Under the pieces are notes generated by a model, which made no database searches, was not told the DNA's origin, and saw nothing but the letters and a program-made list of their open reading frames with translations. Of a stretch of 64,000 nt of DNA, positions 1-13,300 are shown piece after piece. The translations under genes and the position numbers were made by a program. Positions within the stretch are counted from its first letter, which is position 1. Each line of letters opens with the position of its first letter. Where the stretch lies: contig CM060069.1 of assembly GCA_030533445.1 (NCBI GenBank), forward strand, positions 29,520,837-29,584,836, read 5' to 3'. The stretch is from Cyprinodon diabolis (taxonomy: Eukaryota > Chordata > Actinopteri > Cyprinodontiformes > Cyprinodontidae).

Positions 1-638
1 GTTCGCCACATTAGAGACCGCATGGTTTATGGGAAACCAAGGGAGCCAAAAAGCGTATGTAAATAATAAGAGACGTGTCAGAGTGTGACGATAAAAGGTT
101 TTGTGGGTCAAGATCTATTAAGGAAAACAAGTGATGGGAGAGCAGCTGCTTTCTTTGTCTCAATTATGGAGGAACAGACTAAGGATTAAGCAGATGTTGC
201 CCATCATGTTAGATGTGATCTCTTTTAACAACCTTATCAGCAGGATACCTAAATAAGCAGACCCAGCCAAGACTGGGTGCTAAAAGTCTCACTTTTCTTT
301 TCTTTTATCCCACAATCATCTTGAGTTTAGTTGCTATTAAGCTTTTTGTCTGAGGGAGACATCTGTCAAATCATAGATACTGTCTGCAGTTAGGTTTCTT
401 ACATCCTTTGAAAAATTTGATTTATTTATGTTAAATGATAAAATCCAATTGAAAAAAAAATTGCTGAATTCTAAAATTGTCAAAACAAAAGTTGGAAAAA
501 ATTAATCCATTATTTTGCTTTTTAAATTACGTATATAGAGACGTTACGTTGGAGCCACTGCTAATATTTTATACATTTTTTAAATGGTAGCTAACATGCT
601 TTGGTTTCATTGCTCCTTTTTTCCCGTTCCTCCTTCAG
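1..638 (+). other. rasgef1b intron (partial)
   Basis: AT-rich intron sequence left of the first visible rasgef1b exon. The acceptor AG is at 637-638, after a pyrimidine-rich tract. I see no exon, RNA gene or recognisable repeat here. Confidence 0.6.
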
Positions 639-3058
639 GGTTTCTTCCGAAAACGCAAAACGAGCAACCTGGAGGCTTACGTCAGCTGGTTCAACAGGCT
701 GAGCTACCTGGTGGCTACAGAGATCTGCATGGTATGTTGAGCACAAACAAGCATACAGAAATAGAGAGGAATTTTTTTGGTTGCTTACTTGCAGCTAAAG
801 GTATTATTTAATATTTTTACGACTAGCCTGATTTAAATGAGAAGAAAATATTAGCTGTAACTTTTTTTTTTTCGTCCTGAGGTCTGGCTAAAGCTCAGCC
901 ACTAATTGACCATAACATGCTTCCCATGTTTGGGTTTCAGTCTTAATAGAAAACCTCTTCCTCAAGATCTGCAACTGATTGATAGAATAAAAGATTAACT
1001 GAGGACAACCTCTGTTTTGTTGGCCTTTTATTTTCATGCAAATCAGTTCACAGCTTTTTTATAGTTCAGTGTCTGCAATGTATGCCGATTGATTCTGTTA
1101 CCTTTACAACTTTAACATCTTTCATCTAAATATTTATTTAAAAACATACTACAAAAACATATCTGAGGTCTATGCATTAAGACATCTAGAGATATGTTTT
1201 TAAGTCTTTTTCTGTTTTTGTTCTCTTATAAGCCACCGAAGAAGAAGCACAGAGCGCGGATCATAGAGTTCTTCATCGATGTGGCTCAGGAGTGTTTCAA
1301 CATCGGCAACTTTAACTCTCTCATGGCCATCATTAGTGAGTATTTCCTTTGTTTATAAAGAATCTACTTTAATATCTCCTCTTTGTTAGTTTTTGTTGTG
1401 AAATATGCCAAAGAAAGACAGTCTGTGTGTCTCAACATAGCAGAGCCGCTAAATTGACTAAAGCCAACAGATGCAGTGCCAGCTGGAGTTTAGGCTGACA
1501 TTAATCAGTTTAGGGCAGTCTAAACTCAGTTAGCAGAGGCCTGGAGCTCTGCAGTACGCTTTGTCCTGGGTCTGCCTCTCTGAATGCTTTCCTCTATGTC
1601 CCTCAGCTGGGATGAACATGAGTCCGGTTGCCAGACTGAAGAAAACCTGGAATAAAGTCAACACAGACAAGTTTGAAATTCTGGAGGTAAGGATAACTAC
1701 TAACGTCACAATATGCAGATTAGACATTCTGGTTTGCAGCTCGGATGTGAACCTTTGAAATGTGAGCATGGTTTTGTTGTCTGATGACGTCCGATGCGTG
1801 TGATCTCATTCAGCACCAGATGGACCCGTCCAGTAACTTCAGTAACTACCGAACGGCGCTCCGTGGCGCCACCCAGAGATCGGAGACTGCACATAGCAGC
1901 CAGGAGAAGGTGAGGGAGGCCTGTGCATGGAACTCAACAGAGAAGAAAAATCTGCTTCCTGCCACATTAAAAAATAAACAATTTGTCCTTCCTGCAGATC
2001 GTGATTCCTTTCTTCAGTCTCCTCATCAAAGACATCTACTTTCTGAATGAAGGCTGTGCCAACAGGCTGCCGAACGGACACATCAACTTTGAGGTCAGTT
2101 CAAAACTGTGCAGAATGAAACCATATCGACTCTCTCGTGTGGTTGTATAGCTCCCCCTTGTGGCAAAAACATTTCTAGGGAATCTTTTAGACTACATTTC
2201 ACATCTACCAGTCATTTATTTACATTTTTATAAATCTGTTCATTAGTTTGTCAGCAATCCATTTTTTCTTATCCTCATCCATCCATATATTAATTAATAT
2301 AGCATTAGTCTATTATTTTTTACATTATCCATCCTCTTATTAGCATCCTTCATTGTATTCATACTGGTATCCTTTCATCTGTTTATACCCAACTGTTCCG
2401 TTTTATGTTTTTTCCATCCATCCATCAGATCATCCATGTTTTATTATAAGCCTTTAGTTCTCTCTCTTCAAGTCTGCGGTAAACTTGTAGTTAATTAATT
2501 AATTCAATTTGTTTTAAAAAGATGGAGAGCTCTGGAAATGTCAACCTTTGGAATGTGTAGGAACTGTACAGATTGTCTTGCTTTTAGATGCGTTTTCTCA
2601 CATTAATCTTTGGCCCTGAATCTTTACAGAAACTGTGGGAGCTGGCGAAGCAGGTTAGCGAGTTCCTGGTCTGGCGTCAGGTGATTTGTCCGTTCGACAG
2701 AGACCGCCGGATTCTTCAGTATCTTGTCACCACGCCTGTTTACACGGAAGACGGTCAGTCCACATTTAACCGCTTTTATGTCATAAATGTCAATTTGTTA
2801 GGTGTTGGCTAATTAACCTGAGTATGTCTTATTGTTGCAGAGCTGCACCTGGCCTCTTATGAGAGTGAAGGACCAGAAAACAACATGGAGAAAGATAGCC
2901 GTAGGTCTCTAAGGTAAATGCAGATACGTGATTTTAACCCATTAATTAGAATATTATATTGAAAATATTTGGGAAAACAAACCAGGCTGTATGATAAAAG
3001 TTATTTCTTTGTTTTGTCTTGCAGATCTTCCCTTCTCCATCGAGAAAACCGCTCTTAA
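639..3058 (+). CDS. rasgef1b: RasGEF domain family member 1B, C-terminal 232 residues (partial gene)
   Basis: Guanine-nucleotide exchange factor of the RASGEF1 family, whose members act on Rap2-type small GTPases in the cytoplasm. Eight coding exons are visible: 639-731, 1233-1335, 1607-1686, 1814-1909, 1998-2093, 2630-2753, 2841-2913 and 3025-3058 (TAA at 3056). All have AG/GT borders and the phases join without a break. The translation holds the second half of the CDC25-type catalytic domain, including the stretches GMNMSPVARLKKTW, HQMDPSSNFSNYRTALRG, IPFFSLLIKDIYFLNEG and CPFDRDRRILQYL. It ends in a short basic tail (SLRSSLLHRENRS). The family is about 470 residues long, so the N-terminal half (RasGEF-N region) lies left of the window; no upstream exon is recognisable in 1-638. 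The B paralogue is chosen from the tail sequence and because the neighbours match human 4q21. RASGEF1A or 1C is less likely. Confidence 0.88.
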
Positions 3059-4160
3059 AAAGTTTTCTCTACTTTACATATTTTCCATTCATATTCCCAG
3101 GGCCTAATTGACATTCTGGACCTACTTACATTTCTGCAGAACAATGAACAATAAATATTAGCCTTTTTGAACCCTTTTGGGATCGCAAGGAGCTTCATTG
3201 ATTCAAAAAAGAAAGGAAAGGGCCAGAAACATTACTCCACCGTGAAGCTTGGCTTTATCGAGAAAAAACTAAAACTAAAAGGACATCAGACAGAAGTATT
3301 TCATACGGATGAATTTTCAACATGTTTACAGCAGCTGAATGGGAGGTTTGGCTTCATAATAAAAGTTGAGGAACCAGCTACATTTGGATGCATCATTTTA
3401 ACAACATACAATAGAGTTTTGAAACAAACAGGAAGAGCCAGACTGCAGTAATGTGCGTTAAATGTTACAAACTTTAAATTGCATCTAGAAAGCAGTGTGC
3501 TCGAACCGTCAAGTCATTCATTTTTAATACTCCTTCACAGTTCATTTTCATTTGGACAGTAAAGTCATGTGATCACTCTATTAAATGCATTGGAACAAAT
3601 TGCGTTGTGTGCACTTTGGGTCTTTGTAAAGCTACAGTATCTAAGTGGCAGCAGCATCATGCAAACAACATGCACTTGAGTGTGTGTCTCTATGCTGTGT
3701 ATTATAATATTGTGTGACTCATATGAGGGTTTTCTTTTTTTTTCCAAATGTATTTTGTATCAGAAGCTTTAAAAACATTTTCTAATCATGAGTTTCACAT
3801 CGAGCTTGTTGCAGGTTGGCTCGCTCTGTGATGTAAGCTTTCTAAAAACCATGTCATGTATTAAAAAACAGAAAACAAGTATTTGGTCAGAGTGAAGTAA
3901 AAACTGATGTGTGTTTGTATAAAGAAGATCTTACCCCCTTTTATTTTGTCTGTAGGTTTGTGAGTATCTTTTAATACCCAGCTTTGAGTGAAAGTGATGC
4001 TATATTTTTCATGCTTTTATCCACACTGTCTGTGTCCTTTTGATGTATATTTTTTAAAGATTTCCGTGTATCTTTTATCTTATCAGGGGGTACTTGTCTG
4101 AAAGATCTTTGTGAAAGAGACGTGTTTTCTTTTAAATAAACAGAATATAAGAATTTGTGT
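3059..4160 (+). other. rasgef1b 3' UTR with two possible poly(A) signals
   Basis: Sequence after the rasgef1b stop has no continuing conserved frame. AATAAA hexamers lie at 3150-3155 and 4135-4140, so a short (about 110 nt) and a long (about 1.1 kb) 3' UTR are both possible. The distal signal lies just before the opposing 3' end of antxr2. UTR extent is inferred from the hexamers only. Confidence 0.5.
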
Positions 4161-4313
4161 TGTTTTATTATTTGCTCAGACATAAAAAAAAACAGAAAAA
4201 ATATTTTAGTTATTAAGTTTATTTACAAGGCACAGAATGTGGACTTTCTTCTCTTGGAGGATGTGTCTGTGATCTTTGGCAAAAAACTAGAGATGAGTGA
4301 AAGTTGATTCACC
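4160..4313 (-). other. antxr2 3' UTR with poly(A) signals
   Basis: On the minus strand, AATAAA is found at 4218-4223 and again at 4164-4169, about 90 and 145 nt after the antxr2 stop codon. The 3' UTR therefore appears very short and ends beside, or slightly overlapping, the distal rasgef1b 3' end. Confidence 0.5.
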
Positions 4314-7300
4314 TCAGTGAGAACGAACTCTGGTAAAGCTAATGCAGCGACCCTAAAAGACAACAGAAGGAGAAGTTAAACACAAATTTGTCTAAAAAAA
4401 AAAGCACAATCTGATGCATTGTATGCTGCTTTCCAGAGATGGCAAAAGTACTCACTTTCCGTACTTGAGTAAAAGTACAGATACTTGTGTTAAAAAATAC
4501 TCTGGTAAAAGTGGAAGTACTGATTAAACTTCTTTACTCAAGTAAAAGTAACAAAGTACAGGCTTGTAAATTTACTTAAAGTATAAAAGTAAAAGTAGAA
4601 ACCACTTTTTTCATGCCGTTGCCTACATTTGAAATGGATGTCTGCCAATAGGACTAGATCTCCATTGTGTTCATTTTCAATCATCTCGTCGTCCATACTA
4701 CTATGCTAACGCCACCGCCACCAAGCTGCAATGATTTGCCGTGAATGAATACCGCCGAATCTGTCGATTCATCTTGTAGTGGTGCGTCAAATGCAACGTA
4801 GATTCCCATCCAATTAGATTGAATTTGGTATTGATGACGTGAAAAATAAGAACAGTAACTCCATTGAAATGATTCAAAACTAAAGTAACGAGCCAATTTT
4901 TTAAAATGTAAGGAGTAGAAAGTACAGATATTTGTGTAAAAATGTAAGGAGTAGAAGTAAAAAGTCGCCATAAAAATAAGTAGTAAAGTAAAGTAAAAAT
5001 ATCAGAAAAATCTACTTGAGTACAGTAACGAAGTATTTGTACTTCGTTACTTCCCATCTCTGCTGCTTTCTTGTTAGATTATTTTTTACCTGCTAAAAAG
5101 AAATATATATACTGAAAATTACAATGTCATCGGCATATATCGTAACCGGTTTGAATTCGTTATTGTAACTTTTAAAGTACAGCAGACAACTATGTAGCCT
5201 ACTCTGAGGGTTTTTGACAGTGAACGTTTTTTGGGATTTGTTTTAACATTAGGTAACCTGTTCAGTCACATCACAGTAGTTCAGTCTGATTAAATAACTT
5301 GCTTTGACTAGACCTCTATCTTCTTATCAGTTTACTTATTTTGAGCTGTTCAAAGGTGTGCTTTGGCGTATTGGTGATCTTTCAGATGTTTATGATAAAT
5401 GTCAGATAAGCCTTTTTAATCAGCATTTTTTTATCAAGAAATGCTCCGTTTGTTTTTCCTTTCAAATTGTTGAATCATGAAAACTGGCTATAACTAAGGA
5501 CTGCAGTGCTATTACTCTGGGTTCTTTTGTGACCTCCTGGATTCAAATCAGTTTATTTCTAGAAAGCCGATTCACAACACATGTCCTCTCAAGGCACCTT
5601 ACAATTCAACCAATTCACACAGTCAGATTGGTTCAAAGCAGCTTGTAGCGACAGTGGAGAGGAAAAACTCCCTTTAAACAGGATGGAACATCCAGCAGAA
5701 CCAGGCTCAGTGTGAGCAGCCATCTGCTGAGGCAGACTGAGGTTAAAGACACCGGGTCATGAATCAAACTGCATAACTTACACACTTAATAATATAACAT
5801 TGGTCACATTAATATCTAAAAGTTAGGTCAAATAACCAGAAAAACACACAATTATAAGATGCTATCAATCAAATCTAAATTTTAAAAAAGTAAAAAAAAT
5901 ATGTACAAATTTGTTTTAACTTTTTCCAACCAACTTCTGCTAATAAAAAACAAAACAAAAACAAAACAGAATTCCAGACAATAAGAAATTTCAAAAATAT
6001 TTTGGCATTTAACATAAAGGACATTAAAAACAGGTGGAGGGTGGATCAACAAATTGCCACATCATTGTCAATCTTTACAAATAGCATTGGGTCATGTTTG
6101 GATGTTCATCAGAGGTGCCATTTATCTAATTTTTAACAACTTGTTGGGAACAGACAACATTTAACCCTATTCTGAAGGAGAAAGATTTACAATCAGGAAA
6201 TAACAAGGCTTTTCGAATCATCTAATGTTTTTGTGGCCCCTATGAACACAAACTGAGCTAATCCCATTTTACCTGGGAGTGTGTGAGCTGTGTTTGATGA
6301 CAATACATGCAGGCGTTCACTGCTAATAATAGCAGGCTAAGTGGGCGCAGAAGGCTGTTAGTTATCTGTGTGACAATAAACAGGTCTTATGCTTAAGAAC
6401 TGCCTGGTAACAAGTTAATGAGGCCAATTTATTTTCAGAAAGAAAGCATTTTTGGAAACCTATGCCAAAAAAAAAACAACATTCTCTTTGAGACCTCTTA
6501 AGAGCTTAGATAAAGCATCCATAATCATCAATTCTATTTTTATTTGGTTTGGTAGTTAAATATTGAGGTAGTTTCTTACCTTATCCTGAGGCGTTGGCCT
6601 CATGATGGCCACTCTGTCATACTGCCTTCTCAATAAGGCCAGCAGTGCATCAATGCGTCCCTGAAGGGAAAAATCAGAGTTTATTATTAATAAAACAGCG
6701 TTGTATTATGCTACATTCACACCGCACACCATTGAAGCAGCAGAAGCAGCTGGTTTACATGCAAGCTGGTTTACAGGGTGGGGGTTTGAGGTGGAGACAG
6801 AGAGAGCGCCATCCGTACCGATGACAGAGACCGGACAGTCTGAGCACAGTGGCTCAGAGATGGATTCCACCATTTATTTCAATGATTCTGTGCTGTGGCC
6901 AACAAAAATGACTGATTGTGATCGAGTGAATGTTGTGCATTTAATGACAAAAAGGAAGTCTTTCTCAGAGATGGCAAATTAACTGCCAGGAGTTTTAGAG
7001 GGCAGAGAATATCCAAAGTATCTATCCTATTCTACCTCCAACAATGGAGGGGGAAAATTGTTAGGGACTACAGTTGCTTGCTGTTCTATGATGTAGAGAA
7101 AAGATCAACTAGTGCATTAAATTAAATAGATGGGATTAAAGTATCCAACATCAAATACAGAAAGCTATGAAAGATTTCCAAGGCATGGAAGAAACCATGC
7201 ACACAAACATTGTTACTGGACATTGTCAGTGACTGGCTGGAGGTAAGCTTGCCTTCAGTAAAATGAAGATAATAAAAACACTACCTGGGCCCTAGGATGT

Positions 7301-10300
7301 CCCAGGAAAGGTTCAATGATCTGACAATGCAGTCTATAAAGCATCAGCTTGCTAAGAAAGTAGACTTTATAGACACTGTAAATGACTTTACCACTAAATT
7401 AGTTCATCAATTGGCATTTAGAGGCCAAGTCTAACCACATTTATGAAGAGAAGTTATGTAAGAATTGCTTGGTTTTCTGTAAATGGCAGATTGTTGAATA
7501 AATACTAGCAAAAGACAAAAGGCGAATGAAGTATACAGTTAAATTGACTTGTGTGTGCGGGCATTGTGTGTGGGTTCAGATGCGTTTGAACGCATTTTAC
7601 TGGAAGCGCTTCAGGAGGGTCAAGGATGCTCTTAAGGTGCGTCTGACCTTAATGTGTACACGCTTCAAGGAGCAGGTGCTTTTTAGCTACCGTAAAGGCC
7701 AATTTATGCTTCTGACGCATAGCCTCTGCAACCGTTAAATCTGTCTCTGTGTGCAACCACACCCCCCGCGCAGAGGTTCTGCAACAGTCGTTGCGCACCT
7801 AAAAAAAAAATCACAAACCATGCAGACCTCAAGCAGAAGTGCGCAGACAAAAAGCAGGTGTGTTTGGTCCTTGGTACGCCTTTCCGGATGTATTTAAAAA
7901 CCGAGGAACAACTACAATGGACAACTACGACAAAAGGTTCGTCGAGGGGGTTCGCTCCATTAACAGAACCTGTTCCTCTTCGACGTCTAGCGACTCTAGA
8001 TCCATCTCCGTGACCTTGATATCTTGCAGACGCACCATTGTTGTTTTGGAAGATAAACACTCCCGCAGGCACCGCCAAAGTTCTCGTGACCATCAGCCGA
8101 AATTATCGCAAGTTCTCCAATAGGCTCCCCCTTGCACTTTGGCGGGTAACTGCTGTGTGTCCCTAGAAATTCCAGACCGACGGTGCAGAAGCATACCAGC
8201 AAAACTGGTTCGCGAAGTCTAATCTGCCCTTAAACGCGTCTGTTATGCAAGTAGCATTAGATTACCTAAACAACTTACACAGAACTATTCTTATATCTCC
8301 AATCGCAAAGCTCACTGTTTTTTGCAGACAGTATAGATTCCAATCTCACCTTGATTGGAGAGTACCACTTAGGTTGGGATGGGGGGTTGTAAACAGGAGG
8401 TGGTCTTGGTGGGGGGTGAGGAATAATGGGCTCCTCCACTTCCTCTGGCATGGTGACTGTAGCATTTTTGGCTTTCTCTAGACGCGAACCTTCCTCTGTG
8501 GATCCCTTCTGGCCCCATCTCACCTGCAGGAAGTATGCGTGCTACACTTGCATCACAAATTTCACCGAACTAAACTTTAATACATTTTCTATTTTAAAAT
8601 AGGAATTTTAACCTCCATGCGTTTAATTCCTCCAGCACCTCTGCCCCCATAGTAAGAAGCGTCTACAGTTGGCCACTTGTGTTTCGGTAGAGGATCCTCC
8701 TCTGGTTCCTTAGTGAAAAACCATCAACATGTTCTTCAGAAAAAATTATCCACACAAGCATGTGTCCCCAAATAGTCTTTTAAATTCAGAATAAAAACTT
8801 TTAACTGTGACATTAAAGTTAAGCTAGAATTTAATCTCTACAATGTTCAACGTAAATGTAAAGGATTCAGTTTTCTCACTGGACCTTGACAAATAAATGC
8901 CAAAGCATTCTATCAGCCTCCTTAGCTTCACCCACGCTCCTTCTGTGTTCACCCAAATTTATCTTCTCTCAATCACCTCTGCCAAGATGGCAGCATGAGG
9001 TAAAAAAAGATCTGCTCTAACACATGGCAGTTCTACAAAAAACCCCCCCTTTTTTTGTTTTACTTACAAAAACAGGAGGTGGAGGAGGGGGACGTGAAGG
9101 AGGGGGGTCCCTGATGACCTGTGTGAAAGCATTGGCAAAAGATTTAAACAACAAAAAAAGGTAATTCTAGGACAAATGTTAACCTTTAAAAACCTTCTTA
9201 GCAATATTTTGAAAATACTTCTTGAAATAAACAAAACATCAAAAGTGGTTAGAGGGAAAACATTTCAGTTTTTATGGTGTGTTTTATTGTTAATTTGACA
9301 GTAGATCTGATAATATTTCCATTTTTTGTTGGAAATTGTAATTGATGAGTTTCAAATTAGGGTTTGGTGATAAATTGATATCAATTAATCAAATGTCCTG
9401 TTTATGACAATTTAATCTCTTTAAAAATCTGTAATTTTTCCCCGCAAATGTACTCCTTGGGCTTCCGTAGCTCAGAGTGATCAGAATCATCAGCTTTTTG
9501 TTCTTAGAGGTCTACTCATAACTAATAAGTTAGCTCACCGTATAGTGGCATTACCAGATAACATTTAGTCTGTTATATTATTGAATTCTGTTGCCTTTTA
9601 AATTATGTCACCTCCAAAATGGAATGCCTGATAAAAGCAAGTTTTTGAAAGTAATGCCTGTCATTTCTCAAGTTTTTTTTTCTGGAATTTACAGGAGGAA
9701 AAAAAAGTATTAATCAATTTTGGAGGTCAAAAAAATAAATTAATAAATAAATCACAAATTAAACTTCATACTTTATTGTTGCTGAATCTTATTAAATGAA
9801 TCACCTACAACCTCTGCTAACAAAAGATGTTTTCTAGGAGTAAGAATGCATCATCTGAAATATGTTATTGTTAATGGGTGTTGTTTATCATGCTTGCAAA
9901 ACTTATTTAATATGTTTGTAAAACTTATTTAATAAGCATGCTACTTAGTGGATTTTACCGATAGATTGTGGATGTTTTTAATCAAACAGGGAGATAATGA
10001 CACCCAGTAAAACAGAGGAAGATCAATCTTTGCCTTTGCAAATTTATTCAAATGCAGAAATCGTTTGGAGGCTAAGATTAACATACATAAACAATGCATA
10101 ACACTGCATAAAAGCAGAAAAATGCAATGTTTTAAGTTATCATGGTTCTTGACGCAATTTGCAACTAATAGTGCATTCTGTTTGCTCTGAGATGAAGGAA
10201 TTTTAAAGTTCCATATTAAGAAAAGAAGAAAGTTTGAATTGCATCTTTAAAAACTCAAACCAACCTGGCTACCCATGCACAGAAGCTGGTGCTTTATTCA

Positions 10301-13300
10301 GTCTTAAGGACTAATCAGCAGATTGTACAGTTTGCAAATTAATAATACATATAGTGCTGGATTATTTTGCATATTAAACATGCTACTAAAACGCTATCAG
10401 CTTTCTTAACTTTAGTTTGTTAGCTTGCATGATAAAATAAAACAAGAACAAAAACAAAAAAAAGCCAAATGAAATAAATTATATACAAATAAAAGGAGGT
10501 TGAACTTACCACAGTGCAGCAGAGAGGCCAGAACCACCAGAATAAACCAAGAGCCACTAACAGCAGCAAAGCCAACAGCAACCACAGCACCCAGGTCCCA
10601 TCTGACTGCAACAGACATGGAACAAAATGTGTGATCCTGTCAAACTACGAAAAATATGACAGAGCACAGCATGTCTCCATGTATGTAAACCTCAGATTTG
10701 TTTTCTGCACCAACAGAAGCTTTGTTTCATTTAGCAGCATTCAGTTTAAATTGATACCCACACATGTGGTGGCAGATATGGTGATGGGGGCGGAGATGTA
10801 GGACTGTCCATTATTCAGGCTAATCAGCACTTCAACTGATCTGTAATCAACAAACAGAGAAATTAAGACATAACCACAACAGTAAAACATGGATTGTTAG
10901 TAAACTGCTGTGACCTAAACGAGAGGACAAAATCCAACCTGGTTAGACTTTGGTGTGATCGAGGACTCAAGGGGCTTTTTAAAATTATTCTTAGAAAAAA
11001 TGCAAACATCAAATGTCCTCTTAAACAAAATTAACACTAATTAGGTTTGTTTTTAATCAGGCCTTCCTACTTTACTGCTGTGGGTTATGGTGGAGTTTTG
11101 GTAACGTGATCTAGGAAAATCCAAAGATTTCTGGGAAAATATAGTGCTATGTTTGATGTGGACAAAAAAGGTCTTGGCTCAACCCGCTATACTGGTTTCT
11201 GTATTTACACAGCATACAATTTTCAGGAAATAAATGTATGAATATTATAATTAAGGATTCCAGGAGCCAAATGAGACATTCTTCTCTTTAAAAGGCCCTA
11301 GAAACCTTGCTAGAGTGGGATGGCATTTTAGTTTTGTCTGAATAGCAAAAATATAGAAATAAAACAGCAGTTTCTATCAAAGTCTATGAGAAAAAAACGA
11401 AAATGGCCCATTTTTATTCTTTCACCACAAAATAAAAGCCGAACATGCTCAAATCAATGCAGGACTGGTTTACAAGACCTAAAAACCCAATTCACCTATG
11501 GTAATATAAATAAAAAAGAACCCCAAAGAAGCCTGCAGGGTAAAGATAAATGAAGACTGCACAGAGGCTGCACAAAGAGCCACCTCTCTATCTGCTCCAA
11601 GCCTGTGAAATGGCTAAAATTACACCAAGAATTACCAAACAGGGTTATAGTACTGTAGCAGAGATGTGGTTAAATCAATTATTCTTTAATCTGGGAAGTA
11701 ATTTTAATTTTAAAATGGTATAATTAACTAAAACAGCTAAAATTTAACAATCCCCCAGTTTAGTTTATCTATTTACTTGTGTATTCATTGCATTTTTATT
11801 AAAACCTTTTAGATGAATGCCGAAGTCAAGATGGAAATAAATGTTGATTTAAAAAACATTTCTTAAAATAACTACACATTTGTGCACTGACTTTTTTTCT
11901 GGTAAAAATCTAAAAAACAAAATAGATCCCTGATATAATGTAATTTTGTAAGCACAGCTCATTAATGCTTTTAGTTGCATGTCTGTTTGCAAACTTACTG
12001 TCCAACCTCATGTAGACGAGGAGCCGGACACAGTAGATGGCCATCTCTGACAACTGTTGGCTTCTCATCTGACAGGAAAAACATTACATTACAACATATC
12101 CAAAACTACGGACAGCTTAAAGATGTAAACACAGAGCTTTATGCTGTACATTGCAAAAAATGTAAATCTAAATAAGTCATTTTTTCTTAAAATAAATGTT
12201 TTTTTTCTTGAATTAAGGGGTTAAGTGAGACACCTTACCAATGGAATAAGACAATTTACATTTGAAACCATTATTATTTCAAAGGCATATTATCTAATTA
12301 TCGTACTTTAGGAGTAAAAATATTTATTTAATTGGCAATCTTATTTACGTACTCAAATTAAGGTTAAATACACCTAATTTAAGTAAGTTTTACTTATTTC
12401 TAGATAGCTTTTGCAGTGTATGTGCCTGGAGCTATTATACAGCAATTAATGAGAAGCTTATGGATTTAACATCTAATTATTAGAGGCAAAATAATTTAAA
12501 ATGAAGCAAGTTTTCCAGTTGATTTTTACAGAAAAACACAGAAAAGGAATCAGGAGTTAACAACCTCCCCAACAACCTCACAGGCACACAAAAAAAGCGG
12601 AAAAAACAAATCACATGCTCTCTGTAGTGGTCCTCTCAGGGACACTGACCTCAGCGCAGTTCATGTCATCGATCTGTTAATAGACTAATGGGGAGAGAAC
12701 ATCTCTCTCCCTCTGCTCAGCCTCATAATGTCTCCTCTGTTCTATGGTTTCAGCTGATAAAAGGCAGCCACTGTTTGTTTCACAGAGCCATGACTCCCAA
12801 CTTTCCACTGCAGCTCTGATATCTGCACACTGTTTCAAGTGGGGCTTAGTTTATTTCAGTCAGCATCATGGTGCCGTGTAGCTGCACCAAGAAGCTTTGA
12901 CCCAAGAAGATAATATCCCCTCAGCAATAACAATCAATTATACAACAGCTGGAAACAAGTCAGTATGCTAAGTGTGAGAGCTAAAGTTACTGAAGTATCA
13001 TTTACTGTAAGTCACTTGATTGGCAGTGAGAGAGCAGAGAATGTTGTCGATCCTCTTGCTGCCGCTAAATCCACTCCCCTTCAAAACTATGTTGAAAGAC
13101 TCTGGAAAACAAACACACAAAACGTACAGAAATTACTGCTTATTGATACTCCTTGATTAAACGCAAAGCTTTAATCTGTGAACTAACTACCAAGGAGACA
13201 TAAACAAGCCCAGCTATGAGATAGGGCCACCCTAGGTTTATCTGTAAGCGGTCATTTCCTCTTCCTTATGGTGTCATCTAGTTAGAAATAAACAATAGGT

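Noticed and set aside
4223..4352. Alternative reading of the last antxr2 exon in another frame, ending FCAL
   Set aside because: It does not fit the phase of the preceding exon (81 nt, ending in phase 0). The phase-0 frame gives [12 protein letters not shown] and stop, a family-like C-terminus.
4681..5057. Minus-strand frames of 96 and 118 aa
   Set aside because: They run through the hAT MITE and have no domain or codon pattern of a gene.
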